DNA of 64,000 bases from G963667675 sp964291545 (GCA_964291545.2 OZ219861.1:868001-932000), one strand, 5' to 3'. Positions 26,043-35,646 are shown, counted from the stretch's first letter. The notes: generated by a model not told the origin, from the letters alone. Numbers and translations are program-made.

Positions 26043-26145
26043 GCTCGTCAACACCCCCGAAGCAAAGTTGTCGTCTAACCTGAGGCCGGCGCCTATCTGT
26101 GAGCCGGGGTTTAATCTGCGGTTACGATTATCGCTGTTGCGGGGC

Positions 26146-26175
26146 AGTATAGCAGCATATTTTTCATGGTGTAAA
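26146..26175 (-). promoter_or_regulatory. livJHMGF promoter
   Basis: Minus strand: TTTACA (plus 26170-26175), an 18-base spacer and TATACT (plus 26146-26151; 5 of 6 matches). The -35 hexamer is the promoter-proximal half of an 11-bp tandem repeat. The leader is about 95 bases. Confidence 0.6.
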
Positions 26176-26190
26176 GATAGTGTAAAGATA
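26169..26190. promoter_or_regulatory. Two 11-bp direct repeats over the liv -35 box
   Basis: GTGTAAAGATA occurs twice in tandem. On the minus strand this reads TTTAC-ACTATC-TTTAC, an AC-n9-AC arrangement as bound by GlnR/PhoP-type OmpR-family regulators. Similar boxes lie upstream of amt and of the small peptide at 60.7 kb. Confidence 0.45.
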
Positions 26191-26298
26191 CGGCTTAGGC
26201 TCGTCAGGCGTTGCTCGCAGTACCCGGAACGCCGCCATGTGGCGCGACTGGCCCACCACCAGTTGTATGCTGGCGGAAAGTGCGGCCGGCCCCTCTCT

Positions 26299-27063
26299 TC
26301 ACGCCAGGATCTGTGAGAGGAAAAGCTTGGTCCGCTCTTGTTGCGGAGTTATGAAGAAGTCTGCAGGCGGGGCCTCCTCTATGATTTTGCCTTCGTCGAA
26401 CATGATCATGCGGTCGGCCACCTCCCTGGCAAATCCCACCTCGTGGGTGACCACTATCATGGTCATTCCCGAAGTGGCCAGCTCCCGCATCACGTCCAGC
26501 ACCTCTTTGATCATCTCAGGGTCCAACGCCGACGTGGGCTCGTCGAACAGCATTATCTTGGGTTGCATGGCCAAGGCCCGCGCGATGGCCACCCGCTGCT
26601 GCTGGCCGCCGGAGAGCTCGGAGGGATACTTTTCCGACTGCTCGGGTATGCCCACCCGTTCCAGCAACTCGTCGGCCACGTCGTCAGCCTGCTTCCGGGG
26701 CCACTTCCTCACCTTCATGGGGCCCAGCGTGATGTTCTGCCTTACGCTCAGGTGGGGGAAAAGATTGAACTGCTGGAAGACCATACCCACCTCACGGCGA
26801 ATCGCGTCGATGTTGCGCACGTCGTTTGTCATGGGCACCCCGTCGACAATTATCTCGCCGGTCTGGTGCTCTTCCAGCCGGTTAATTGTTCGGATGAACG
26901 TCGACTTGCCCGAGCCCGACGGCCCCAGTACCACCACCTTCTCACCTCGCTTCACCGATGTGGTCACCCCCGACAGCACGTGGAACTCCCCGAACCACTT
27001 GTGCACGTCTCGGCAAATGATGATGTCGTCAGGGGCCCCAACGTCTCCGTTCGTTTCAGCCAT
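26299..27063 (-). CDS. aapP: Polar amino acid ABC transporter ATP-binding protein
   Basis: A 254-residue GlnQ/AapP-type ABC ATPase: Walker A GPSGSGKSTF, VGMVFQQFNLFPHLSV (Q-loop), signature LSGGQQQRVAIARALA, Walker B IMLFDEPTSALDPEM and VVTHEVGFA (H-loop). Last gene of an aapJQMP set that imports L-amino acids. Starts 24 bp after aapM. Confidence 0.93.
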   Translation of the reverse strand: MAETNGDVGAPDDIIICRDVHKWFGEFHVLSGVTTSVKRGEKVVVLGPSGSGKSTFIRTINRLEEHQTGEIIVDGVPMTNDVRNIDAIRREVGMVFQQFNLFPHLSVRQNITLGPMKVRKWPRKQADDVADELLERVGIPEQSEKYPSELSGGQQQRVAIARALAMQPKIMLFDEPTSALDPEMIKEVLDVMRELATSGMTMIVVTHEVGFAREVADRMIMFDEGKIIEEAPPADFFITPQQERTKLFLSQILA

Positions 27064-27087
27064 CTTGCACCTCTTTATCGTCCTCGG

Positions 27088-28674
27088 CTACCGTCGGCCC
27101 ACGCCCAGGTTGTGCTCAATCCGCCTGCTCGTATAGGACATGGTATAGCAGAAAATCCAAAAGACTAGAGCTATGAATACGAACAACTCTTTCGCAGCTG
27201 GCAGGTACGGGGGATTGCCTTGAATGAACGCCCGACCGAATTCGACGATGTCCAGCATTCCTATGATGTACACCAGGCTGGTGTCCTTGAATAGGGCGAT
27301 GAACTGCCCCACTATCGCCGGTATGACGTTTCGGATGGCCTGGGGCAGGGAAATGAACAGCGTGGCCTGCCAACTGGCCAGCCCCAACGCCCGCGCTCCC
27401 TCGGCCTGGCCTGGGTGAAGCGCCTGCAGGCCGCCCCGGACATTCTCCGCCATGTAGGCCGAGCTGAACAGGGTTATCACAATAGCGGCGCGCATCAGAG
27501 AATTCAACGGGAAGTCTTCGGGAAAGGCCAGCGGCACCAGCACCTGGGACATGAACAGCAGCGTTATCAACGGGACGCCCCGGAACACCTCGATGAAGAC
27601 GATGCACAGCAGCTTCACCACCGGCAAGTTGCTTCGCCGCCCCAGCGCCAGCGCTATGCCTATGGGCAGGCTGACGACGATGCCGAACACCGCCAGCAGG
27701 ATATTCAGCATCAGGCCGCCCCAATAAATCACCGAGACCGGTTCAAGCCCGGGGACTCCCGCCACACCGCGCATCAACGCCAGCGCAATCAGGAACATGG
27801 CGATGCACCACAGGGCCAGTCGCGCTGCCGCCGCCGTCGGCGGGCGGACGATTATCCAGCCCAAGCCCAAGGACAGCAGGTTGGCAACCAGCAGCAGGCG
27901 CACACCCAAACCCATGGCATCTAGACCGACGGGCAGGAACGCGAGCAGGGCCAGGATGATTGAGGTCCCAATGGCGGCGAGCTTGGCGAGGTTGTTGCCG
28001 GTGATTCTCCATCCCAAGGTCAGTAGGAACGTCGCCGGCAGGCAGGCTAGGGCTATCCAGTAGATCGTCGGTACAGCCTCATAGCCGGGACCCTCATGCA
28101 GGCCGCGCAGCAGGGCGAGGGCCATGAAGAAAGCCCCAGTGCACAGCAGTACCAACCGCGTAGGCGTTCCCCAAGGCGCGTAGCGGCCAATGGCCCAGCC
28201 TAGGAACAGGCTCGGCAAGTTGGCCGCCAGCAACAGCCGCACGTCCAGCCCCATGGTATCGAGGCTATAAGGGAGAAAGGCGAACAGGGCTAGTATCACC
28301 GCCACGCCAATGGCGATGCGTTTGGTGGCGCTCCCCCCGGTGACGCCCCATCCCATGCCCACCATGAACGTGGCGAGCAGCAGGGCCGTCTGAGGTCGCC
28401 AGAAGCAGTTCTGGTCTGTGCAGGCCGCCACCGTGTTGTACGGGCCGATGGCCAACCTCCCGCCCAGGACCTTGATTACCTCCCAGTCGGCATCGACGAA
28501 TATCCACTTCAGGCCGAACCACAGCGCCAATATCACGAAGGCGCCGCCCACTATCGTCAGCCCCCCGTCGAACTTGGAGCTGAACAGGTTGGCGCGCATC
28601 CACCCCAACACGCCCCTCTCCAGGCGGGGCGGCGACATCGCTATCGTCTGTTCCGCACTAACGTTGGTCGACAT
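27088..28674 (-). CDS. aapM: Amino acid ABC transporter permease AapM with internal duplication
   Basis: A 528-residue permease, about 140 longer than Rhizobium AapM. N-terminal WMRANLFSSKFDG is typical AapM. The C-terminal 200 residues hold the permease core with FRGVPLITLLFMSQV and the EAA-like loop ENVRGGLQALHPGQAEGARA. Residues about 102-211 and 215-324 are two homologous copies with a 112-113-residue period (AFLPYSLDTMGLDVRLLL versus AFLPVGLDAMGLGVRLLL), adding extra membrane helices. It begins 1 bp after the aapQ stop. Confidence 0.9.
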   Translation of the reverse strand: MSTNVSAEQTIAMSPPRLERGVLGWMRANLFSSKFDGGLTIVGGAFVILALWFGLKWIFVDADWEVIKVLGGRLAIGPYNTVAACTDQNCFWRPQTALLLATFMVGMGWGVTGGSATKRIAIGVAVILALFAFLPYSLDTMGLDVRLLLAANLPSLFLGWAIGRYAPWGTPTRLVLLCTGAFFMALALLRGLHEGPGYEAVPTIYWIALACLPATFLLTLGWRITGNNLAKLAAIGTSIILALLAFLPVGLDAMGLGVRLLLVANLLSLGLGWIIVRPPTAAAARLALWCIAMFLIALALMRGVAGVPGLEPVSVIYWGGLMLNILLAVFGIVVSLPIGIALALGRRSNLPVVKLLCIVFIEVFRGVPLITLLFMSQVLVPLAFPEDFPLNSLMRAAIVITLFSSAYMAENVRGGLQALHPGQAEGARALGLASWQATLFISLPQAIRNVIPAIVGQFIALFKDTSLVYIIGMLDIVEFGRAFIQGNPPYLPAAKELFVFIALVFWIFCYTMSYTSRRIEHNLGVGRR

Positions 28675-28675
28675 T

Positions 28676-29875
28676 TCAGACGCGTAATCGCCGGTTGTAA
28701 AGGTTTCCGATCAGTGAGTAAGTCAGGCTCATCGCCAGGTACGCCGCCATGATGAGGATGAATATGGACACCGCCGGAGCTGTCTGGGTCATGGTCTTGG
28801 CCACGTTGGTCAGGTCCGAGTAGCCGATTGCTCCGGCCAGGCTGCTGTTCTTGGTCAGGTTCAGGAACTGGCTGATAAGCGGGGGCACTATCACCCGCAG
28901 CGCCTGGGGAAATGTCACGTTCCGCAGAACCCCGGCCCAGGGCAGCCCCAAAGCCCGCCCCGCCTCGGTCTGCCCACGTCCCACCGACTGTATTCCGGCG
29001 CGGACGATCTCGGCAATGAATGACGACGTATAAATCACCAGCCCTATCAGCAGGGCTAGCAGCCCCGCGGGCAGCGTGAATCCGCCCGCTATGCGCTCAA
29101 AAACTCCTTCTTCCGGCGCCGGCGTCGAAATCACCAGTGGCGCTTCGCCGAACCCTCCGCCCACGGCCAACCAGCAAACGGCGCCAATCACCACGGCTAC
29201 CGCCGTTCCCCCCAGTACCGGATAGGATGTCGCCCCGGTTTGGACCTCCCGCCAGCTAAGCCAGCGGTAAGCGGCGACTCCTGCCGCTATGGCGCCCAAG
29301 GCCAGCGCAATCCATATCCCCGCGGCGGCGCCTGAACTGGGCACGGACATGGGTATGGAGATGCCGGCGTTGTTGATGAACAACCCGCCGAGGATTTTCC
29401 ACGTCTCCCGCACCTGCGGCAAGGCCAGCACGATGTAAAACCAGAAGAACAACTGCACCAGCAAGGGTACGTTGCGGAAGAATTCCACGTACACCAACGC
29501 CGTCTTGGAGACGATCCAGTTGTTGGACATACGGGCCACGCCAACGGCGATTCCCAGCATCGTCGCCAGGATTACCCCAATAACTGAGACGATCAGTGTG
29601 TTGACCGTCGCTACTATGAAGGCGTAGCCAAAGGTATTCGAGGGATCATAGCCCAGGAAGTGGTGCCCAATTGGCGTCGAGTATGCTCGGCCCAGGAAGT
29701 CGAACCCCCATGGGATATTCCGGTCCTGGATCGCGTTGGCGATGTTGCCGAAGAACCAGACGACCAGGACCACCACCAGGATCCCGGACACGATCTGGGT
29801 GGTCCACTGGATGACCTGGACGTGTCTCCAGATTGGTATGCCCTGGTAGGTTAGTCTCCGAGGCGCTGACGCCAT
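28676..29875 (-). CDS. aapQ: Amino acid ABC transporter permease AapQ
   Basis: A 399-residue AapQ-type permease. Seen: FLGRAYSTPIGHHFLGYDPS, YVEFFRNVPLLVQLFFW and the cytoplasmic EAA loop RAGIQSVGRGQTEAGRALGL. The central part between about residues 150 and 255 is hydrophobic and less conserved. It pairs with AapM as a heterodimeric channel. A terminator separates it from aapJ upstream, so permease expression is probably lower than that of the binding protein. Confidence 0.92.
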   Translation of the reverse strand: MASAPRRLTYQGIPIWRHVQVIQWTTQIVSGILVVVLVVWFFGNIANAIQDRNIPWGFDFLGRAYSTPIGHHFLGYDPSNTFGYAFIVATVNTLIVSVIGVILATMLGIAVGVARMSNNWIVSKTALVYVEFFRNVPLLVQLFFWFYIVLALPQVRETWKILGGLFINNAGISIPMSVPSSGAAAGIWIALALGAIAAGVAAYRWLSWREVQTGATSYPVLGGTAVAVVIGAVCWLAVGGGFGEAPLVISTPAPEEGVFERIAGGFTLPAGLLALLIGLVIYTSSFIAEIVRAGIQSVGRGQTEAGRALGLPWAGVLRNVTFPQALRVIVPPLISQFLNLTKNSSLAGAIGYSDLTNVAKTMTQTAPAVSIFILIMAAYLAMSLTYSLIGNLYNRRLRV

Positions 29876-29966
29876 GGGCGCTTACTCACCTTCAGCATCT
29901 GAGTGGCCAGATTGTACCCCATCGCCGGCGGGTTTGGCGATTTGCCCGGCTTGATCTAAGACTAGC

Positions 29967-29997
29967 AAAAAGGCGGCCAGCGTCAAGCTGGCCGCCT
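29967..29997 (-). terminator. Intrinsic terminator downstream of aapJ
   Basis: Minus strand: 11-bp GC-rich stem (arms 29987-29997 and 29971-29981) with a 5-base loop, followed by five T (plus 29967-29971). It should end most transcripts after aapJ and allow partial read-through into aapQMP. Confidence 0.85.
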
Positions 29998-30047
29998 CTT
30001 ATCACTGGCGGCTGAAACTGTTCAGCCAGCGGCTTCGGGTAGCTGGA

Positions 30048-31115
30048 CTACCGCAAAGGCGCTGCGTAGATCTGTCCTCCCGTCGGGCACTCTGTGCAGG
30101 TCGCCGCCGCCCATAGGGCGTTCCGGTCGTTGTCCTCCCGGGTCAGACCGATGGCCCCCAGGTTCTTGTCGTAGATTTCGCCGTAGTTCCCGACGGACCT
30201 GATGACCGTCTGCGCTACGTCCCCGTCCAAGCCCAGGCTGTCCTGGCCGAACGAGCCCTCCAGGCCGAACAACCGGTCGACCTTGGCGTCGCCTGTCGCC
30301 GACGTGGGTACGTTGCCGGAACCAATGTCATAGGCCTCGGCGTAGATGAGAATGCTCATCACCGTCTTGACAATGTCGAACCACTGGTCGTCGCCGTGGG
30401 GGACCACCGGGCCCAGGGGCTCTTCAGAGATGGTCTCCGGCAATATCACGTGGTCATCCCGGTTCTGGAACGCACTCCCGATGGCCGCCAGCTGCGACCG
30501 GTCATTGGTGAAGGAGTCACACTGGCCGCCCTCGTAGGCCGCCACCACCGCGTCAGTGTCCTCGAACGGCACCACGTTAATGTTCAGGCCGTTCTGCCTG
30601 GAGAAGTCCGCCAGGTTCAATTCCGTGGTGGTGCCCAGGGTTACGCAGACTGACGCGTTTTGCAGTTCCAGGGCGCTGGATATGCCCAAGTCCTTCCTGA
30701 CCATGAAGCCCTGCCCGTCGTAGAACATCGTCTGGGCGTAGTTACCCCACTGGGCATCCCGGGAGCTCGTCCAGGTAACCGTCCGCACCAGCATGTCGAC
30801 CTCACCCGACTGGATCGTCGGCCCGCGCTCGGCGGCGGAGATCAACCGGATTTCGAAGGCATTCGGGTCGCCCAGCACCGCGGCGGCAAGCGCGCGGCAC
30901 AGGTCGATGTCAAAGCCCACGTTGTTGCCGGCGGCGTCCAGCGAGCCGTATCCCGGCACGTCATTTCGGCTGGCGCAAATTACTTCTCCTCGATCCCGAA
31001 CGGTGTCCAGCCGACTCTCCTCTGCGTCGCCGCCGCCGCCGTCTCCACAGGCGGCAATTGCCAGCAACGCCACAACCCCTGCTATGCCGATAAGAATAAG
31101 TTTCAACCGGTCCAT
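30048..31115 (-). CDS. aapJ: Amino acid ABC transporter substrate-binding lipoprotein AapJ
   Basis: A 355-residue type II periplasmic-binding-fold lipoprotein. Signal MDRLKLILIGIAGVVALLAI ends in lipobox I-A-A-C. Then comes the family start LDTVRDRGEVICASRNDVPG and later GFDIDLCRALAAAVLGDP and GEVDMLVRTVTWTSSRD. In Proteobacteria AapJ is periplasmic; here the lipid anchor fits a cell without a conventional outer membrane. GGAGGG is before the ATG. First gene of aapJQMP. Confidence 0.92.
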   Translation of the reverse strand: MDRLKLILIGIAGVVALLAIAACGDGGGGDAEESRLDTVRDRGEVICASRNDVPGYGSLDAAGNNVGFDIDLCRALAAAVLGDPNAFEIRLISAAERGPTIQSGEVDMLVRTVTWTSSRDAQWGNYAQTMFYDGQGFMVRKDLGISSALELQNASVCVTLGTTTELNLADFSRQNGLNINVVPFEDTDAVVAAYEGGQCDSFTNDRSQLAAIGSAFQNRDDHVILPETISEEPLGPVVPHGDDQWFDIVKTVMSILIYAEAYDIGSGNVPTSATGDAKVDRLFGLEGSFGQDSLGLDGDVAQTVIRSVGNYGEIYDKNLGAIGLTREDNDRNALWAAATCTECPTGGQIYAAPLR

Positions 31116-31261
31116 GTTCCCTCCTTATCAGTCAGTCCCGCCCGGGATCCAGGCGGTATTCCCAAGTGGCTACAAACAATAAACCACCAGTGACAGAAAG
31201 TAAAGACTTTGTCAAAAATCGTGCCTGGGAGCGAAAGCATCTGCGGTCTATTCCACCGCAC

Positions 31262-32731
31262 TCACAAAAAACTTGGTGTTTCCTCGGTATTGTCCACCCG
31301 CATCAGCAGCGCCGGCAAAATGGCTATCAGCGACAGGAATCCCGCTATGGTGAACATATTCTGGAAAACCGTTACTCCGGCCTCTATCAACGGCGCCTGG
31401 GTCTCCTCGAAGCTGTCTCCAATAGTTATGTGGCCGGTCAGGCTGTAAAAGCGCTCAATGCCCCAGGCCGCCAGCGCCGACAGCCCCAACGCCATCCCAA
31501 TCATGCGCGAAGCGGTTATCAACGATGCCGCCGTCCCCCAGTAGTGGCTGGGCGAGGCGCTCAGCGCGGCAACGCTGATGGGGGGAATCACCAACCCAAA
31601 TCCCAGGCCGGCCGCGGCCAGCGGCACCGACAGCTCTATCTCCGGCACCTCCGTCTCCCAGCCGCTCATGCGTAACAGTCCCACTCCCATCAGGCCAAGG
31701 CCGGTTATGCACACCGCCCTCACTCCCGTCCAACGCAGGATGTAGCCACCCACAATCGCCCCCACAGGGATCGCCGCGGTGAGACGCACCAGGTGCAGGG
31801 CAGACTCCCAGGCCTTCTTTTCCATCACCGTGCTGGCCATGAGAGGCACGCACACCAACGATATGATCAGGGCCACCCCAACAAAGAACTGGGTGACGCT
31901 GGACGACACAAAGACCCGGGAACTGTACAGGAAGGACGCCAGCAACGGCTGCGCCACCCGTCTCTGCACCACTATCAATAAGACCACCAGGAAAATGCCG
32001 GCGGCTATCATCAAGTAAGGGACGATGGAGTCCACCGCAAATAGACTCCTCTGGGATAGCGCCATCGTCAGGACGGTCAGCGCCGCCACCAGGGTCACTG
32101 CCCCAAAGTAGTCCATCTTGGCCTCGGGGTTGGCCCGGTTGGGCAAAATCGCCAGAAGGGCTATCAGGATGAGGCTCTGCGGGATGTCCAGCCAGAATAT
32201 CCACCGCCAACCGATCCATTCGATGATCGCGCCCCCGTAAAGCGGGCCCAAAACGGACCCGGCCTCCGCCGACGCGGCCACCAATCCCAGGGCAACTCCC
32301 CTCTTCTCCGGCGCCACCGCTCCCGCAGCCAAGGCCAACCCAATGGGCACCGTTGCGCCGCCGCCGATGGCCTGCAGCACCCTGGACGACACCACCCACT
32401 CGAAGTCCGGGGCTACCGCCACCAGGCCCGACCCTATGGAAAACAGGACCAATGCCCACTGGAACATCCGGATTCGACCGTGTACGTCCGAAAGGCGCCC
32501 CGCCAGTGGCATCGCCACGGTGTACGCGACCAAATAGCCCGTTACGATCCACGAGGCGCGGTCCAGATCGGTAAGGGGTATCTCGAGGTCCACCATCACG
32601 CTGGGCAGCGCGGCAACCACGACCGTCTGGTCCAGGGCCGTGGAGAACACTCCCAGGCATATGATGCTCAGGACGACCGTCTGGGAGGAACCCAGCGAGG
32701 AGATCTGCGCCCTAAGGCTGCTTGTCGTCAC
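31262..32731 (-). CDS. MFS transporter, 14-TM DHA2 type (P55-like)
   Basis: A 489-residue major-facilitator protein with 14 predicted hydrophobic segments. Motifs: ALDQTVVVAALPSVMVDL (motif D region), AGRLSDVHGRIRMFQ (motif A), and GPLYGGAIIEWIGWRWIFWL (motif C-like). It is the partner of an LprG-type lipoprotein, whose stop overlaps this ATG by 4 bp. In mycobacteria the equivalent LprG-P55 (Rv1411c-Rv1410c) pair exports triacylglycerides and glycolipids; an analogous lipid-export role is inferred. Confidence 0.85.
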   Translation of the reverse strand: MTTSSLRAQISSLGSSQTVVLSIICLGVFSTALDQTVVVAALPSVMVDLEIPLTDLDRASWIVTGYLVAYTVAMPLAGRLSDVHGRIRMFQWALVLFSIGSGLVAVAPDFEWVVSSRVLQAIGGGATVPIGLALAAGAVAPEKRGVALGLVAASAEAGSVLGPLYGGAIIEWIGWRWIFWLDIPQSLILIALLAILPNRANPEAKMDYFGAVTLVAALTVLTMALSQRSLFAVDSIVPYLMIAAGIFLVVLLIVVQRRVAQPLLASFLYSSRVFVSSSVTQFFVGVALIISLVCVPLMASTVMEKKAWESALHLVRLTAAIPVGAIVGGYILRWTGVRAVCITGLGLMGVGLLRMSGWETEVPEIELSVPLAAAGLGFGLVIPPISVAALSASPSHYWGTAASLITASRMIGMALGLSALAAWGIERFYSLTGHITIGDSFEETQAPLIEAGVTVFQNMFTIAGFLSLIAILPALLMRVDNTEETPSFL

Positions 32732-33465
32732 TGCCCGGATGCCACGTCCGGAAGTTCGATTTCAACGGGCTCCCCGATGCCCGTGACGCTCAGTAGACGG
32801 CTGGTTTCCGGCCCGTCGTCGTCATATATTTGGCCGTCGATCCTCAATCGCCGCAGGTTAATGTCATCTTCGGTAATCCACAGGGTCAACTCCACCCTAT
32901 GGCCCGAGTCCACCGTGGTGATGAGGCTGGACAGGTCCTCCGACTGGACGTTGCCATCGATCCGGATAGCCTGGTCGCCCTCGACAGACTCCCGGCCCGT
33001 GATGACCGTGTCCTTGATGATGGGAAGCAGGTCGCTCAACGTCGGCCCCAGCCCGGAGAAGTTAAACGGCACCTGGTCCAGGGGCAATGGCGCCCAGGGG
33101 GCGTCCTCCGAGAACTTCATGAACGCCTCATCCCCAACGGCCAGCATGCTGATTTCAGCAAACGCAACACCCCCGGTTTTTACCTTCACCACCATCCTGA
33201 AGCTGGCGGGAGCCTTGATTTCCCCTTCCAGGCTCTGGAGAGTCATGCCGAAAAACGGGGCCCCCAACTCTCCCTCGTCCACCAGCGCGAACTTTACCGT
33301 TTCCATACCATTCAGGTTTTCCCCCAACTCCGAAAGCAGTTCATCCAACGACAGTTCCGGGGCCTCGGTGGCAGGCGGCTCTCCGCAGGCCGCTGCGGCT
33401 ATCACCAAGCCTGCCAGCAAGGCAGCGGTTGCCAACCCGCTGCGAATTGCCTTGGATAAGCTCAT
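32728..33465 (-). CDS. LppX_LprAFG-family lipoprotein
   Basis: A 245-residue lipoprotein: signal with lipobox A-A-A-C then GEPPATEAPE. The mature part fits the LppX/LprAFG half-barrel family (TVKFALVDEGELG, SFRMVVKVKTGGVAFAEISM, SGRVELTLWITEDD-type strands, near-C-terminal ITEDDINLRRLRIDG). Such proteins carry lipids in a hydrophobic cavity. It overlaps the MFS gene by 4 bp, which recreates the mycobacterial lprG-p55 gene order. Confidence 0.82.
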   Translation of the reverse strand: MSLSKAIRSGLATAALLAGLVIAAAACGEPPATEAPELSLDELLSELGENLNGMETVKFALVDEGELGAPFFGMTLQSLEGEIKAPASFRMVVKVKTGGVAFAEISMLAVGDEAFMKFSEDAPWAPLPLDQVPFNFSGLGPTLSDLLPIIKDTVITGRESVEGDQAIRIDGNVQSEDLSSLITTVDSGHRVELTLWITEDDINLRRLRIDGQIYDDDGPETSRLLSVTGIGEPVEIELPDVASGQ

Positions 33466-33804
33466 TCCCTCATCTCCTTTTATGCCGGAACAAGTGGGGA
33501 AGTCAATCTTACGGGCGACCGCGCTGATACCGCGGAGCAGGCTATTGTGCTCTTCCGGCGGTCATGCCTGGCCGGGCGATGGCCAAGGCGGGAACATTTT
33601 ACCAGATTCTTTACCCTGTCTCCCCTATCACTATCCACCCCGAATATGGCCTGTCCATTCCCCTGGTCTCCAGGTCGGCTTGCGTCTGAAGGCAACACCT
33701 GGTGAAATCACCCAGCCTATTCGTTGCGCCCCTTCGCTTCCGGGTGGTACATTTAGCTGCATAACAAGCTTCACTATCCAGCGCCACTCCTCTCCACATC
33801 AAGC
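33466..33804. other. Divergent intergenic region
   Basis: 339 bp between lprG-like (minus) and the GH15 gene (plus). AAGGAG precedes the lipoprotein ATG. I found no clear promoter for either gene and no additional coding frame. Confidence 0.5.
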
Positions 33805-35646
33805 GTGTACGACTACGGACTGATCGGCAATATGTCCTCAGCGGCGCTTGTCGGTATCGACGGCTCGATTGACTGGTGCTGCTTTCCCCGCTTCGACTCC
33901 CCCAGTGTGTTCGCCGCCATCCTCGACTCTAAAGTTGGCGGGCATTTCCGCATCAGCCCCGTAGACCCCGTCATCGACACCAGTCAAGAATATGTAACTG
34001 ACACCAACGTCCTCCGGACCACCTTCCGCACGGCCTCCGGTGTTGTGTCCCTTACCGATTTCATGCCCGCTCCCGCCGACCATGACGATAACCCCGAAAC
34101 TCCTCAGATAGCGCCCAACGAAATCCACCGGATAGTAACCTGCCAGTCCGGCAACGTGGCGCTCCGCTGTGATTTCCAGCCCCGGCACGACTACGCCCGC
34201 ACCGTCCCCAGCTTCCGCTCCCTGGGCGGCAATGCAGGGGGAGGCGCCGTTCAAGCCAGGGGCGGGCGGCAGACCATGACCCTGCTGGCAGACATACCCC
34301 TGGGTTTCGATGAAAGGGGCGTGGTGCACGATTTTCAGCTAAGTGAAGGCCAGACCGTCACCTTCGTGCTTTCCTACGGACACGGCGGCCCGTCCACCGT
34401 GGAGGGCAGCCGCACGGCTGAAAAGCTGGAGCACACCCGGCGGTACTGGCGCGGGCTGGTAACCCGTATGGGCTACGAGGGACTGTGGCGGGACTCTGTC
34501 GTCCGCTCCTTCCTGGCCCTTCACCTGATGATGTACCACCGCACCGGCGCCATCGTTGCCGCCCCCACCACCAGCCTGCCCGAAACCCTGGGCGGCTCCC
34601 GCAACTGGGACTACCGGTTCTCCTGGCTGCGGGACACCGCTTTCACCGTGGATATCCTCTACCGCCTGGGTGACGCCTACGGGGCCGACCATTACATGCA
34701 CTGGCTGTTGCAGCAATGTCAGTTGGGGCGGCGCAAGACCCGCATCGTCTACGGCATCACCCCCAGTTCGTCCCTGCAGGAATATACCTTGGACCACCTC
34801 AGCGGCTACGAGGACTCTACCCCCGTCCGCATCGGCAACGCCGCCGCCGACCATCTGCAAATGGACGTCTTCGGCGAGGTCATCCTGTCCATTCATTCTT
34901 TGCTGACCCTCCACGGGGAAATACCGGACGAAGCCTGGGAGTTGGTCCACTCCCTGGCCGAGACGGTCATGGGCAATTGGCGCCGTAAAGACCGCGGTGT
35001 CTGGGAAGTGAGGGGCGACCAGCAACACTTCGTGTACTCCAAGGTCATGTGCTGGGCCGCGCTGGACCAGGCTTCCTATATCGCCGCTACTCGTGGGGAT
35101 AGACGGCTGTTCAGGCGCTGGTCGTTAGCCGCCGACACCATCAAGACCGAGATTCTGGACTTGGGATGGAGTTCAGAAAAGCAGGCCTTCCGGCAGCGGT
35201 ACGGCTCCCAGGCACTGGACGCTTCCAACCTCGCCATACCCTTCCTGGGGCTGATCCCGCGTGACGACCCTCGCGTCCGGCAAAACGTGGATGCCATCGA
35301 GCGTGAACTGACCGACGGCCCCCTGGCCTGGCGCTATCTGCCCGAGGAAACCGACGACGGCCTGGAAGGCCAGCAAGAGGGCGCATTCACCCTCCTGAGT
35401 TTCTGGCTCATCGGCAACCTGATATACACCGGGCAGACCGACCGCGGCATGGACTACTTCCACGAGATGATTACCAAGCGGGCCAACCACCTGGGTCTGT
35501 TCGCCGAGATGTTTGACCCGGACCTGGGTCGCCAACTGGGCAATTTCCCCCAGGCCTACTCCCACACCGGCCTGATTCACACCGCTCTCAACCTGTCCGG
35601 CTACATCGCCGACACTCCTACCCGGCGGACCGTATCTGCAGAATAG
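33805..35646 (+). CDS. Glycoside hydrolase family 15 protein (glucoamylase/trehalase-like)
   Basis: A 613-residue GH15 enzyme with an N-terminal beta-sandwich (YGLIGNMSSAALVGIDGSID, CFPRFDSPSVFA) and a C-terminal (alpha/alpha)6 barrel. Active-site stretches are RNWDYRFSWLRDTAFT, RGVWEVRGDQQHFVYSKVMC (catalytic Glu region) and LEGQQEGAFTLLSFWL, ending FPQAYSHTGLIH. Similar actinobacterial proteins are alpha,alpha-trehalases or glucoamylases, so alpha-glucosidic hydrolysis is secure and the substrate is not. Cytosolic (no signal peptide). The GTG start lacks a Shine-Dalgarno. Confidence 0.92.
   Translation: MYDYGLIGNMSSAALVGIDGSIDWCCFPRFDSPSVFAAILDSKVGGHFRISPVDPVIDTSQEYVTDTNVLRTTFRTASGVVSLTDFMPAPADHDDNPETPQIAPNEIHRIVTCQSGNVALRCDFQPRHDYARTVPSFRSLGGNAGGGAVQARGGRQTMTLLADIPLGFDERGVVHDFQLSEGQTVTFVLSYGHGGPSTVEGSRTAEKLEHTRRYWRGLVTRMGYEGLWRDSVVRSFLALHLMMYHRTGAIVAAPTTSLPETLGGSRNWDYRFSWLRDTAFTVDILYRLGDAYGADHYMHWLLQQCQLGRRKTRIVYGITPSSSLQEYTLDHLSGYEDSTPVRIGNAAADHLQMDVFGEVILSIHSLLTLHGEIPDEAWELVHSLAETVMGNWRRKDRGVWEVRGDQQHFVYSKVMCWAALDQASYIAATRGDRRLFRRWSLAADTIKTEILDLGWSSEKQAFRQRYGSQALDASNLAIPFLGLIPRDDPRVRQNVDAIERELTDGPLAWRYLPEETDDGLEGQQEGAFTLLSFWLIGNLIYTGQTDRGMDYFHEMITKRANHLGLFAEMFDPDLGRQLGNFPQAYSHTGLIHTALNLSGYIADTPTRRTVSAE

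Noticed and set aside
33478..33506. TTGACT-17-ATAAAA as promoter of the LprG-like gene
   Set aside because: Its -10 would overlap the AAGGAG ribosome-binding site, so a transcript from it could not carry that site.
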